From Magnetococcales bacterium (GTDB taxonomy: Bacteria; Pseudomonadota; Magnetococcia; Magnetococcales; Magnetaquicoccaceae), in contig JADGAY010000003.1 of NCBI GenBank assembly GCA_015231775.1, positions 1-51,077 on the forward strand: 51,077 nucleotides of DNA, in the 5' to 3' direction. This document shows positions 1-9,360 of the stretch, one piece after another; the first letter of the stretch is position 1, and each line of letters opens with the position of its first letter. Both the position numbers and the translations under genes were made by a program. Below the pieces are notes generated by a model. That model did no database searches. It was not told the DNA's origin and was given only the letters and a program-made list of their open reading frames with translations.

Positions 1-1
1 C

Positions 2-457
2 TGTTTTGATATTTCTGATCGCCTGAAGCACTTTACTGGGCTGAACGGTTACCTTGTGGCAGGCATCAACAATCTTCTACATAGGAAGAATGCTGATAGT
101 TTTGTAACTATTGACGGAGGAGCCCTTCGGGACTTGCTCAAGTTCTCCAGCAAGGTGCTTTCAGATAAATTCAAGTATCTGGATGATTGTTGGTACAGAT
201 TGGATATGAATGCCTTCAATTTAGACCTGCGGAATTCCATAGCGCACAACAATGTGCACTACACGGTAGTAGATCAAGTTGTCACCTACACACCCGATGG
301 TGGTCGGCTTGAGCAAGGCAAGTGTGAGACTATGAGTTTTTTAGAGTTTATGCGGCTGTTGCTCATTTCCTTTCGGGAGATGCATAGCCTTCACCATATA
401 ATTAAAACTTTATTTTTCTACAAATATCTTATTCATGACAAATACGATAATACATGA
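2..457 (+). CDS. HEPN-like protein, C-terminal fragment (runs off window start)
   Basis: The reading frame is open from base 2, so only the C-terminal ~150 residues are inside the window; a GTG at 56 is only an internal candidate start. The fragment contains RNSIAH, which fits the R-x4-6-H motif of HEPN domains (RNase or nucleotide-binding helical domains common in toxin and defence proteins). The rest is helical with many aromatics and no membrane segment. GC content is clearly lower than in the genes from 634 on, which suggests acquired accessory DNA. The HEPN assignment rests on one short motif and the helical character; the function of the full protein cannot be told from this piece. Confidence 0.5.
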   Translation, partial: CFDISDRLKHFTGLNGYLVAGINNLLHRKNADSFVTIDGGALRDLLKFSSKVLSDKFKYLDDCWYRLDMNAFNLDLRNSIAHNNVHYTVVDQVVTYTPDGGRLEQGKCETMSFLEFMRLLLISFREMHSLHHIIKTLFFYKYLIHDKYDNT

Positions 458-513
458 TGCCTAACAATGCGATAAATTAAATCAAAATCGGGGGACCGCA
501 AAATCGGTAATCC

Positions 514-546
514 GGGGACAGTATATCCATTTCGGGACAGCATACC
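514..546. repeat. Short imperfect direct repeat, possible mobile-element edge
   Basis: GGGACAGTATATCC (515-528) and GGGACAGCATACC (534-546) are imperfect copies separated by five bases, in the 458-633 gap. Sequences of the GGGGACAGTATA type often border REP-associated tyrosine transposases; that link is from memory. Otherwise the gap shows only the upstream region of the next gene. Confidence 0.3.
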
Positions 547-633
547 GCTTTCTCTGATGACTATAAATTGAATCGGTTTGCTGTTCCCGGACTTTCGTAA
601 GCTTTTTGCGTTTCAACTTCCAGGGATGCGTGC

Positions 634-1083
634 ATGAAAATCTACGTGGATGGCGATGCCTGTCCGGTGAAGGCTGAGGTGATGCGGGTTGCCGAGCGGC
701 ATGGGTTGGGCGTCCTCATGGTCACCAACCAATGGATGCGCCTGCCCGCCCATCCCCTGTTGACCATCCAGGTGGTGAGCGGCGGTCTGGACAAGGCCGA
801 TGACTGGATCGTGGCCCGCATCGACTCCGGGGATATCGCCATCACGGCGGATATTCCCCTGGCGGCCCGCTGTCTGGCCAAGGGGGCGCGGGTGATCGGG
901 CCCACGGGCAAGCCCTTCGATGATGACGGCATCGGCATGGCCCTGGCCATGCGCGAACTCAACGCCCAACTCCGTGACAGCGGAGAGATCCGGGGTGGTG
1001 GCCCCCCGTTTGGCAACAAGGACCGGTCACGCTTTCTGCAAGCCCTGGAAGAGGTGATTCAGTCCCTCAAGCGCGGACGGTGA
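634..1083 (+). CDS. yaiI: YaiI/YqxD family (DUF188, UPF0178) protein
   Basis: A 149-residue protein beginning MKIYVDGDACP, the signature N-terminus of the DUF188/UPF0178 family. Further family features are the VTNQW segment, an acidic pair in KADDWIV, TADIPLA and the C-terminal GPPPFGNKDRSRF-like stretch. The fold is PIN/NYN-like with conserved acidic residues, so a metal-dependent nuclease or RNA-binding role is plausible but unproven for the family. Length is typical. The start is the ATG at 634. It is monocistronic, followed by three hairpins. Family assignment is strong; function is unknown. Confidence 0.88.
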   Translation: MKIYVDGDACPVKAEVMRVAERHGLGVLMVTNQWMRLPAHPLLTIQVVSGGLDKADDWIVARIDSGDIAITADIPLAARCLAKGARVIGPTGKPFDDDGIGMALAMRELNAQLRDSGEIRGGGPPFGNKDRSRFLQALEEVIQSLKRGR

Positions 1084-1208
1084 GCGCGGGGAGATGCGGC
1101 TCTGTCTGGCCGCGTCGCAAGTATGCGTCACTGGAGGTAAATTTGGATCAGCCGGGGCACGGCGCGTGGGGGGAGAGCCGCCTTCGGCGGCCTGTTTGAG
1201 GCAAGGCG

Positions 1209-1249
1209 AAGAGGGGTCGTTTTGCCAACGGCGCAAAACGACCCCTCTT
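1209..1249. repeat. 17-bp perfect inverted repeat (first of three hairpins)
   Basis: Arms 1209-1225 and 1233-1249 are perfectly complementary (17 bp) around a 7-base loop. There is no T-run directly after it on either strand, so it is probably not a simple intrinsic terminator. It lies in the 332-bp gap between yaiI and the convergent helicase gene. Confidence 0.7.
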
Positions 1250-1265
1250 CCAAGGCTGCGCGCAA

Positions 1266-1301
1266 GCGATTTTCACATAAAGACGTGAAAATCGCTTTTT
1301 T
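1266..1301 (+). terminator. Rho-independent terminator downstream of yaiI
   Basis: An 11-bp perfect stem (1266-1276 with 1285-1295, GCGATTTTCAC and its complement) with an 8-base loop is followed at once by TTTTTT (1296-1301) on the plus strand, the classic intrinsic terminator layout. Confidence 0.8.
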
Positions 1302-1351
1302 GTTAAGAGCGCGCTAAAAGCAAAGGCAAAGGCAACTTCAAAAGATAAACC

Positions 1352-1386
1352 CTGGGAGAGGAATCTCCCAGACTCTCTCTTTTTTT
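1352..1386 (+). terminator. Third hairpin with pyrimidine tail
   Basis: CTGGGAGA (1352-1359), loop GGAA, TCTCCCAG (1364-1371), then a CT-rich tract ending in a run of eight Ts on the plus strand. It could end plus-strand transcripts that pass the previous terminator, or mark the 3' end of the convergent helicase transcript. Its tetraloop and position differ from the other two hairpins. Confidence 0.55.
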
Positions 1387-1415
1387 TCAACAGTTAAGGC
1401 AACCGTTCCGGGGGC

Positions 1416-2729
<1,314 letters not shown>

Positions 2730-3191
2730 AAAAGACCTTTATGAGTTGTAAAACGCGAGATGCTCGCATGGAATGGTGCGGCAGGGTCAGACGAAAGGAG
2801 ATACGGTTGAAGCTGACGCAGACAAAGAATGTTTTATACACGATGGAGTGGATCACTGTCAAGACTGTTTTTGCCCAATGATGCACGGATCGATGGATGG
2901 CCTGTTGCCTACCCGGTTCGCAGCGGGGGTTTGGCCTGAATGAGTATAAATTTTAGTCAAATATAAGGAGCGGAGGTCGGGATTGTTAAAATATTGAATA
3001 AATTTTATGCAAATTTGGACCGTCCAGCAGCCAGATCCGTGAAGAGCCCGGTTAACCAACGGATAATAAAAGCAAAAAAATCGCGGCACAGCCATTGCTA
3101 GCCAGGATAAGGTCACACCTGTCGTGACGAACTTTTGCGCAGATCGTGCTTCTGATCCCATGGTATCCGCAACACGCCAAGGAAGCTCAAC
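2730..3191. other. Divergent intergenic region rhlE / nifA
   Basis: A 460-bp gap between divergent genes, with an AT-rich core (about 2920-3080) that probably holds both promoters. I found no convincing GG-N10-GC sigma-54 element before nifA and no long ORF with a credible product. Confidence 0.4.
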
Positions 3192-4790
3192 ATGAAAATG
3201 TTGGAACCCGTGACCGAGGATTGCATCCTGACGGACACTCCGGTGAACACCATCTTCATGCGCACCCTGTTCCATGTCAGCCAGGCCCTGCATCAATCGC
3301 CGGATCCCGGACGAACCATGCGCGCCGTGGTGGTGGAACTGCATCGTCACGCCCATCTGCGCAGCGCGGTCATCACCCTGGTCGATCCGGTCACCGGCGC
3401 CCTGGCGATCCATGCCGCCCATCCCGACGGCATGGACCCCTTGAGCGACGAGACGGTGCGTTACCGCCCTGGCGAGGGGGTGCTGGGCATGATCCTGACC
3501 GCCGGACGCACGGTAATGATCCCACGCGCCGGCGACGAACCCCTTTTTCTCAACAAATCCGGGCGCCTCGACCGACGACTCCCCTTCATCGGCGTGCCGA
3601 TCCGGGTTGGGGATCACGAGCTGGTGGGGGTGCTCGCGGCCCAGCCGGGCTGGATGGATGGGGACCGGCTGTTGCAGTATGTCGCCTTTCTCGAGATGGT
3701 CGCCCATCTGCTGGTGCAGAGCATTCTTCTGGCGCGCAAGGTGGCCGAGGAGAAACGCGAGCTGGCCGATCATCGCGATCAACTGCTGCGCGAGGTGCGC
3801 AACCGCTACGGATTCGACAACATGATCGGGCGTTCCGACGCCATGCGGCAGATCTTCGAGCAGACCCGCCTGGTCTCGCGCTGGGACACCACGGTGCTGA
3901 TCCGTGGCGAGTCCGGCACCGGCAAGGAGTTGATCGCCCACGCCATCCACTATCACTCTCCCCGGGCGCGCCAACCGTTCGTGAAGCTCAACTGCGCCGC
4001 CCTCTCCGACAACCTGCTCGAATCCGAACTCTTCGGCCACGAAAAAGGGGCCTTCACCGGCGCGTTCTCCACCCGCAAGGGGCGTTTCGAACTCGCCCAC
4101 GGCGGCACGCTCTTTCTGGACGAACTCGGCGAGATCTCGGCGGTGTTTCAGGCCAAGCTGTTGCGGGTGATGCAGGAGGGGGAGTTCGAACGGGTCGGCG
4201 GCGAACATACCATCAAGGTGGATGTGCGCATCATCGCGGCGACCCATCGCCATCTGGAAGAGGCGGTGCTGCGCGGCACCTTCCGACGCGATCTCTACTA
4301 CCGGTTGAATGTCATGACCATCGTCCTGCCGCCGCTGCGGGCGCGGCGGGAGGATATCCCGGACATCGCCCGATTTCTGATGGCGCGCATCTCCAAACGC
4401 CAGGGACGACGCATGATCCTTACCGATGCCGCCCTGCGGCTGCTGGTGCGCCACGACTGGCCGGGCAACGTGCGCGAGTTGGAGAACTGTCTGGAGCGGG
4501 CGGCGGTGATCTGTCCCGGCACCACCGTGACCCCGGATTTCATTCAGATCGATCTCTCCCTGACCACGCCTCCGGGCCTGGCACGGGAGAGCGCGCTTCC
4601 GCTCACCCCCCCAAAAGGGGTGGAGATCGGAGACACCTCCCCCGGCGAGACGGACGAACGGGAACGGGTGCTCCACGCCCTGCGCAAAAGCGGCTGGGTC
4701 AAGGCCAAGGCCGCCCGCCTGCTCGGCATGACCCCGCGCCAGATCGCCTACCGCATCAAGATCCACGGCATCGAAACCCAATCCTTTTGA
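3192..4790 (+). CDS. nifA: NifA-type sigma-54-dependent transcriptional activator
   Basis: A 532-residue enhancer-binding protein. An N-terminal GAF domain (~20-180) is followed by a sigma-54 AAA+ domain (~208-440) with Walker A GESGTGKE (239-246), the sigma-54-contacting loop GAFTGA (286-291) and Walker B FLDELGE (308-314). A Fis-type helix-turn-helix closes the protein (~492-527, AKAARLLGMTPRQIAYR), with the wording typical of NifA rather than NtrC. There is no receiver domain. The linker (~451-490) has no cysteines, so the C-x4-C seen in oxygen-sensitive rhizobial NifA is absent. It should activate nitrogen-fixation genes with RpoN; no nif structural genes lie in this window. It lies directly upstream of the urea transport operon. 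Confidence 0.92.
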   Translation: MKMLEPVTEDCILTDTPVNTIFMRTLFHVSQALHQSPDPGRTMRAVVVELHRHAHLRSAVITLVDPVTGALAIHAAHPDGMDPLSDETVRYRPGEGVLGMILTAGRTVMIPRAGDEPLFLNKSGRLDRRLPFIGVPIRVGDHELVGVLAAQPGWMDGDRLLQYVAFLEMVAHLLVQSILLARKVAEEKRELADHRDQLLREVRNRYGFDNMIGRSDAMRQIFEQTRLVSRWDTTVLIRGESGTGKELIAHAIHYHSPRARQPFVKLNCAALSDNLLESELFGHEKGAFTGAFSTRKGRFELAHGGTLFLDELGEISAVFQAKLLRVMQEGEFERVGGEHTIKVDVRIIAATHRHLEEAVLRGTFRRDLYYRLNVMTIVLPPLRARREDIPDIARFLMARISKRQGRRMILTDAALRLLVRHDWPGNVRELENCLERAAVICPGTTVTPDFIQIDLSLTTPPGLARESALPLTPPKGVEIGDTSPGETDERERVLHALRKSGWVKAKAARLLGMTPRQIAYRIKIHGIETQSF

Positions 4791-5157
4791 TCCCTGCCCC
4801 TTCCGGATCCGCCTTGCCGCCCGCGCCGGTGGAAGCGGTTGACCGCCCCTCCCCCCGCGCCGGATGCCACCGCATGCCCATTCCAGCAGGTCTGATTATT
4901 TATTAATCTTCATGATCGCAAACATGACAATCAGGATGTCAGAATTGTCTAATATATGATCACTCATTCAGAAGAATTCCGCGCGCGGCAGGGTCTGGAT
5001 CGGCTCCGGGTCCGTGAGCATACCGCTACACGCGCCGGGCGCATGATATGAATTCACCTGTCAATTCAACAATAAATCCCTGAATTTCCGATTCATTCGG
5101 CATGGCTTGCACCCCGACCAATGCGCCCCTTGGCCCGAGTGTCCGGTTTTGTCGGCT

Positions 5158-5174
5158 TTGGCACACACTATGCG
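5158..5174 (+). promoter_or_regulatory. Sigma-54 (-24/-12) promoter of urtA
   Basis: TTTGGCACACACTATGC carries GG at 5160-5161 and GC at 5172-5173 with exactly 10 bases between them, close to the RpoN consensus TTGGCACG-N4-TTGC. Transcription would start about 5185, some 50 bases before the urtA ATG. A weak GCA-N10-TGC dyad near 5111-5126 could be an NtrC half-match; no NifA site (TGT-N10-ACA) was found in 4791-5157. Confidence 0.72.
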
Positions 5175-5236
5175 CAAGAAGATATGGTTTGCTTATCAGA
5201 TCATCACAATCCCTTGCCCCCATCAGGAGTGTGTCC

Positions 5237-6508
5237 ATGCAACGACGTCATTTTCTCAAGGTTCTCTCCCTGGCCGCGGCCACCCTATCCCTGGGCGCCA
5301 TGAGCTTCCCCCAAGGCGCCCAGGCCGCCGATACCATCAAGGTGGGAATCCTCCACTCCCTCTCCGGCACCATGGCCATCTCCGAAACCGCGCTCAAGGA
5401 GACCGCCTTGATGACCATCGAGGAGATCAATGCCAAGGGTGGCGTGCTCGGCAAGAAGCTCGAACCGGTGGTGGTGGATCCGGCCTCCAACTGGCCGCTG
5501 TTCGCGGAGAAGGCCCGTCAACTCCTCAGCCAGGACAAAGTGGCCGTGGTGTTCGGCTGCTGGACCTCGGTGTCACGCAAATCGGTGCTGCCGGTCTTCA
5601 AGGAGCTCAACGGCCTGCTCTTCTATCCGGTGCAGTACGAGGGCGAGGAGTTGGAAAAGAACGTCTTTTACACCGGCGCGGCCCCGAATCAACAGGCCAT
5701 CCCGGCGGTGGAGTACCTGATGAGCGAGGATGGGGGCGGCGCGCAACGGTTCGTGCTGCTGGGCACCGATTATGTCTATCCCCGCACCACCAACAAAATC
5801 CTGCGCGCCTTCCTGAACGCCAAGAAGATCGCGGATGCCGACATCCTGGAAGAGTACACCCCCTTCGGCCACGCCGATTACCAGACCATCATCGCCAAGA
5901 TCAAGAAGTTCGCCTCCGAGGGCAAGAAGACCGCGGTGATCTCCACCATCAACGGTGACTCCAACGTGCCGTTCTACAAGGAGCTGGGCAACGCCGGGCT
6001 CAAGGCCACCGAGGTGCCGGTGGTGGCCTTCTCGGTGGGCGAGGAGGAGCTGCGCGGGGTGGACACCAAGCCGCTGGTGGGTCACCTGGCCTCGTGGAAC
6101 TACTTCATGTCCTTGAAGAACCCGGTCAACGACGGCTTCACCAAGATGTACAAGGATTGGGCCGCCAAAAACAAACTCCCCGGCGCCGACAAGGTGGTGA
6201 CCAACGATCCGATGGAGGCCACCTACATCGGCCTGCATCTGTGGAAACAGGCGGTGGAGAAGGCCAAGACCACCGACGTGGATCCGGTGATCGCCGCCAT
6301 GGCCGGTCAGGCCATGCAGGGTCCGTCCGGATTCGAGATCAAGATGGATGAGAAGAACCACCATCTGCACAAGCCGGTCTTCATCGGCGAGGTGCGCGCC
6401 GACGGGCAGTTCAACGTGGTGTGGAAGACGCCGGGTCCGGTGCGTGCCGCCCCCTGGAGCCCCTACATCCCCGGCAACGACAAGAAGTCCGACGAACCGG
6501 AGAAGTGA
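5237..6508 (+). CDS. urtA: Urea ABC transporter, substrate-binding protein UrtA
   Basis: A 423-residue periplasmic binding protein of the amide/branched-chain amino-acid class. I chose the ATG at 5237: it has AGGAG at 5225-5229 and opens a twin-arginine-like signal peptide (MQRRHFLK, hydrophobic core, cleavage near AQA-AD). The frame stays open upstream to 5102, but that would place the start upstream of the sigma-54 promoter. Mature-protein features include GILHSLSGTMAISE, the VVVDPASNWP region and GCWTSVSRKSVLPVFK, the wording typical of UrtA. It captures urea for UrtBCDE. It is separated from urtB by a strong hairpin, which may keep this subunit more abundant than the membrane parts. Confidence 0.95.
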   Translation: MQRRHFLKVLSLAAATLSLGAMSFPQGAQAADTIKVGILHSLSGTMAISETALKETALMTIEEINAKGGVLGKKLEPVVVDPASNWPLFAEKARQLLSQDKVAVVFGCWTSVSRKSVLPVFKELNGLLFYPVQYEGEELEKNVFYTGAAPNQQAIPAVEYLMSEDGGGAQRFVLLGTDYVYPRTTNKILRAFLNAKKIADADILEEYTPFGHADYQTIIAKIKKFASEGKKTAVISTINGDSNVPFYKELGNAGLKATEVPVVAFSVGEEELRGVDTKPLVGHLASWNYFMSLKNPVNDGFTKMYKDWAAKNKLPGADKVVTNDPMEATYIGLHLWKQAVEKAKTTDVDPVIAAMAGQAMQGPSGFEIKMDEKNHHLHKPVFIGEVRADGQFNVVWKTPGPVRAAPWSPYIPGNDKKSDEPEK

Positions 6509-6515
6509 TCGCGCC

Positions 6516-6557
6516 ATCCGCCTTGAACACGGCTTGACCGCCCTGTTCAAGGCGGAT
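6516..6557 (+). repeat. 14-bp perfect hairpin between urtA and urtB
   Basis: ATCCGCCTTGAACA (6516-6529) pairs perfectly with 6544-6557 around a 14-base loop. No T-run follows, so it is more likely an mRNA-stabilising or partial-attenuation element 3' of urtA than a full terminator. Confidence 0.7.
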
Positions 6558-6636
6558 GAGACACCCGCATGAAAAGAATTTAAATCATTGCATCGTTTGT
6601 TGTGCATTTCACCACCTCCCGCTCACGGAAGATCGC

Positions 6637-8241
6637 ATGCCCCATCGTCAACCCGTTCGGTCGCTCGCCTGGTGGATCGCTCTCTGGATCCTCTGCACCT
6701 GCTCCCCCCTGCGGGCGGAATGGGACGCGGGGTTGGCCGCCACCCTGGCCAATGGCGACTCCGAGGCGCGCATCGCCGCCATCCGCCAACTGGTGACCAG
6801 CGGGGATCCCAAGGTCGCGGTTCTGCTCAAGGCGTTGGCCGAGGATGGCCTGGCCGTGGCCGATGGCCGACTGGCGCGTCCGATCGACGGCCAATGGATC
6901 GACCTGGAATCCGGCGCGACCCTGACCCCGACCGGCACGCCGGAGAGCCTCTCCATCAACAACCGGGTACGACGCGAGGTGCAATCCGGTCTGGCGCTGT
7001 TGCGTCTGTTCGACGCCGATCCCAAGGTGCGGCTGGAGGCGGCCTCGTCGTTGCAGAGTCGCGCCACCCCGGAGATGATCCCGGCGCTGGAGAAGGCCCT
7101 CGGGCAGGAGCAGGACGCCACCATTCACGATCATCTGTTTCTGGGTCTGGCCCTGGCGCGGCTGTCGAGCAAGGATGCCGGCCAGCGGCTGGCGGCGGTC
7201 AAGGCCCTGGGGGAGAGCGCCAGCACCACGGTGCGGGTCACCTTGTCGCGCCTGCTGGAGCCTGCCGCCGAACCCGACGAGACGGTACGGCGCGAGGCGC
7301 GGGACTCCCTCAAGCGCATCGAACGGCGCCTGGCCCTGGGCGAGGCGGCGGGCGCGCTCTTCTCCGGCATCTCCCTGGGCTCGATCCTGCTTCTGACCGC
7401 CCTGGGACTGGCCATCACCTACGGGGTGATGGGGATCCTCAACATGGCCCACGGCGAGCTGTTGATGATCGGCGCCTACAGCACCTACGCGGTGCAGATG
7501 CTGTTTCGGAACCATCTGCCCAACCTGTTGGAAGGGTATCTTTTCGTCGCCATTCCGGTGGCCTTCGTGGTCACCGCCCTGGTGGGCATGCTCATGGAAC
7601 GCACCGTGATCCGCTGGTTGTACGGTCGCCCGTTGGAGACGTTGCTGGCCACCTGGGGGATCTCGCTGATGCTCATCCAGGCGGTGCGGCTGCTGTTCGG
7701 CGCCCAGAACGTCGAGGTGGCCAATCCCGGCTGGATGTCCGGCGGGGTGGCGCTGATGCCCGGCGTGGTGCTGCCGTGGAATCGCATCATCATCACCCTT
7801 CTGGCCCTGCTGGTGCTGGGGCTCACCTGGGGGATGCTCAACCGCACCCGCCTGGGACTCTTCGTGCGCGCCGTGACCCAGAATCGCGCCATGGCCGGCT
7901 GCGTGGGGGTGCCCACCGGCCTGATCGACACCCTGGCGTTCGGATTGGGGGCCGGCATCGCCGGATTGGGCGGGGTGGCCATCTCCCAGATCGCCAACGT
8001 GGGACCGGACATGGGACAGGGCTACATCGTGGACTCCTTTTTGGTGGTGGTGCTGGGCGGCGTGGGACAACTGGCCGGCGCGGTCTGGGCCGCCATGGGA
8101 CTCGGGATCGCCGGCAAACTGCTCGAAGGGTGGGTCGGCGCGGTGATCGCCAAGATCCTGATGCTGGTCTTCATCATCGTCTTCATCCAAAAAAGACCCC
8201 AGGGACTGTTCGTCCTCAAGGGCCGCCAGATGGAGGGTTGA
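6637..8241 (+). CDS. urtB: Urea ABC transporter, permease UrtB (N-terminally extended)
   Basis: 534 residues. The ATG at 6637 has GGAAG just upstream and opens a signal-like hydrophobic segment ending about residue 28. Residues ~28-245 form a non-membrane extension of short helical, HEAT-like repeats rich in Leu/Ala/Arg (RLEAASSLQSRA, RLAAVKALGESA), expected outside the membrane. From ~245 the canonical LivH-type permease follows, with several membrane helices and the NMAHGELLMIGAY segment. The long N-terminal part is common in UrtB and distinguishes it from plain LivH. It pairs with UrtC to form the urea channel. Confidence 0.93.
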   Translation: MPHRQPVRSLAWWIALWILCTCSPLRAEWDAGLAATLANGDSEARIAAIRQLVTSGDPKVAVLLKALAEDGLAVADGRLARPIDGQWIDLESGATLTPTGTPESLSINNRVRREVQSGLALLRLFDADPKVRLEAASSLQSRATPEMIPALEKALGQEQDATIHDHLFLGLALARLSSKDAGQRLAAVKALGESASTTVRVTLSRLLEPAAEPDETVRREARDSLKRIERRLALGEAAGALFSGISLGSILLLTALGLAITYGVMGILNMAHGELLMIGAYSTYAVQMLFRNHLPNLLEGYLFVAIPVAFVVTALVGMLMERTVIRWLYGRPLETLLATWGISLMLIQAVRLLFGAQNVEVANPGWMSGGVALMPGVVLPWNRIIITLLALLVLGLTWGMLNRTRLGLFVRAVTQNRAMAGCVGVPTGLIDTLAFGLGAGIAGLGGVAISQIANVGPDMGQGYIVDSFLVVVLGGVGQLAGAVWAAMGLGIAGKLLEGWVGAVIAKILMLVFIIVFIQKRPQGLFVLKGRQMEG

Positions 8242-8244
8242 GCC

Positions 8245-9360
8245 ATGTCCACCCCAACCACCCACCCCCTGGCCCCGCGTCGGGTGCTCTTCGGTCGTCT
8301 CGGCTGGAGCGCGTTGATCCTCTTTGCCCTGCTGTTCGTGGTGGTGATCCCGGCGTTGCATCTGCTCGTGCCGACCAACCATCCGCTGTACATCTCCAGC
8401 TACCTCATCACCCTGGGCGGCAAGATCCTCTGCTACGCCATCCTGGCCGTGGCCCTGGACCTGATCTGGGGCTTCGCGGGGATCCTCTCCCTGGGACACG
8501 GGCTCTTCTTCGCCCTCGGCGGCTACGCATTCGGCATGTACCTGATGCGCTCGATCGGGCGCGATGGGGTCTATCACGCCGATCTGCCCGATTTCATGGT
8601 CTTTCTCAACTGGAAAGAGCTTCCCTGGTACTGGATCGGTAGTGACCATTTTCTCGTCGCCCTGCTCTGGATTCTGCTCGTCCCCGCCCTTCTGGCCTTC
8701 GTGTTCGGCTTTTTCGCCTTCCGCTCGCGCATCAAGGGGGTCTACTTCTCCATCATCACCCAGGCTTTGACCTACGCCTTCATGCTGCTCTTCTTCCGCA
8801 ACGAGACCGGCTTTGGCGGCAACAACGGCTTCACCGACTTCAAGCGGATTCTCGGATTATCCATCACCACCCCGGAGATGCGCGCCACCCTGTTCGCCCT
8901 CTCCGCCGCCGCCCTGACCGGGGCCCTGCTGCTCTGCCGCCACCTGATCGCCGGCAAGTTCGGTCGCATCCTCACCGCCATCCGCGACGCCGAATCGCGG
9001 GTGATGTTCATCGGCTATCAACCCCTGTGGTACAAGCTGACCGCCTGGACCCTCTCCGCGCTCATGGCCGCCATCGCCGGCGCGCTCTATGTTCCCCAGG
9101 TGGGGATCATCAATCCCGGCGAGATGTCCCCGGCCAACTCCATCGAAATCGCCATCTGGGTCGCGGTGGGCGGGCGCGGCACCCTGGTCGGACCGATCCT
9201 CGGCGCCGCGGCGGTCAACCTGGCCAAAAGCTGGTTCACCTTCTCGTTCCCCGAGTACTGGCTCTTCTTTCTGGGGGTGCTGTTCATCGCCGTCACCTTG
9301 TGGTTTCCGGGCGGCATCGTCTCGTTATGGTCGCGTCTGTTCGGAGGAGCCCGCCGATGA
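8245..9360 (+). CDS. urtC: Urea ABC transporter, permease UrtC
   Basis: 371 residues, LivM-type permease. Many hydrophobic helices, with the family landmarks LDLIWGFAGILSLGHGLFFALGGYA-like region (~72-95) and GGRGTLVGPILGA (~306-318). It starts 3 bases after the urtB stop and overlaps the urtD start by ATGA, so translation is coupled. Partner of UrtB in the urea channel. Confidence 0.94.
   Translation: MSTPTTHPLAPRRVLFGRLGWSALILFALLFVVVIPALHLLVPTNHPLYISSYLITLGGKILCYAILAVALDLIWGFAGILSLGHGLFFALGGYAFGMYLMRSIGRDGVYHADLPDFMVFLNWKELPWYWIGSDHFLVALLWILLVPALLAFVFGFFAFRSRIKGVYFSIITQALTYAFMLLFFRNETGFGGNNGFTDFKRILGLSITTPEMRATLFALSAAALTGALLLCRHLIAGKFGRILTAIRDAESRVMFIGYQPLWYKLTAWTLSALMAAIAGALYVPQVGIINPGEMSPANSIEIAIWVAVGGRGTLVGPILGAAAVNLAKSWFTFSFPEYWLFFLGVLFIAVTLWFPGGIVSLWSRLFGGARR

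Noticed and set aside
2859-4781. 640-residue minus-strand frame opposite nifA
   Set aside because: The plus strand encodes NifA with all AAA+ and helix-turn-helix motifs; the reverse frame is His/Gly/Asp-rich with no domain, typical of antisense to a GC-rich gene.
4791-5157. NifA upstream activator site before urtA
   Set aside because: Each TGT was checked for ACA ten bases later; none fits.
5102-5236. Upstream start for UrtA
   Set aside because: It would place the start before the sigma-54 promoter and in front of the signal peptide; the ATG at 5237 has a ribosome site.
6580-8649. 689-residue minus-strand frame opposite urtB-urtC
   Set aside because: Low-complexity Gln/His/Gly-rich translation spanning two real genes in the urt operon.
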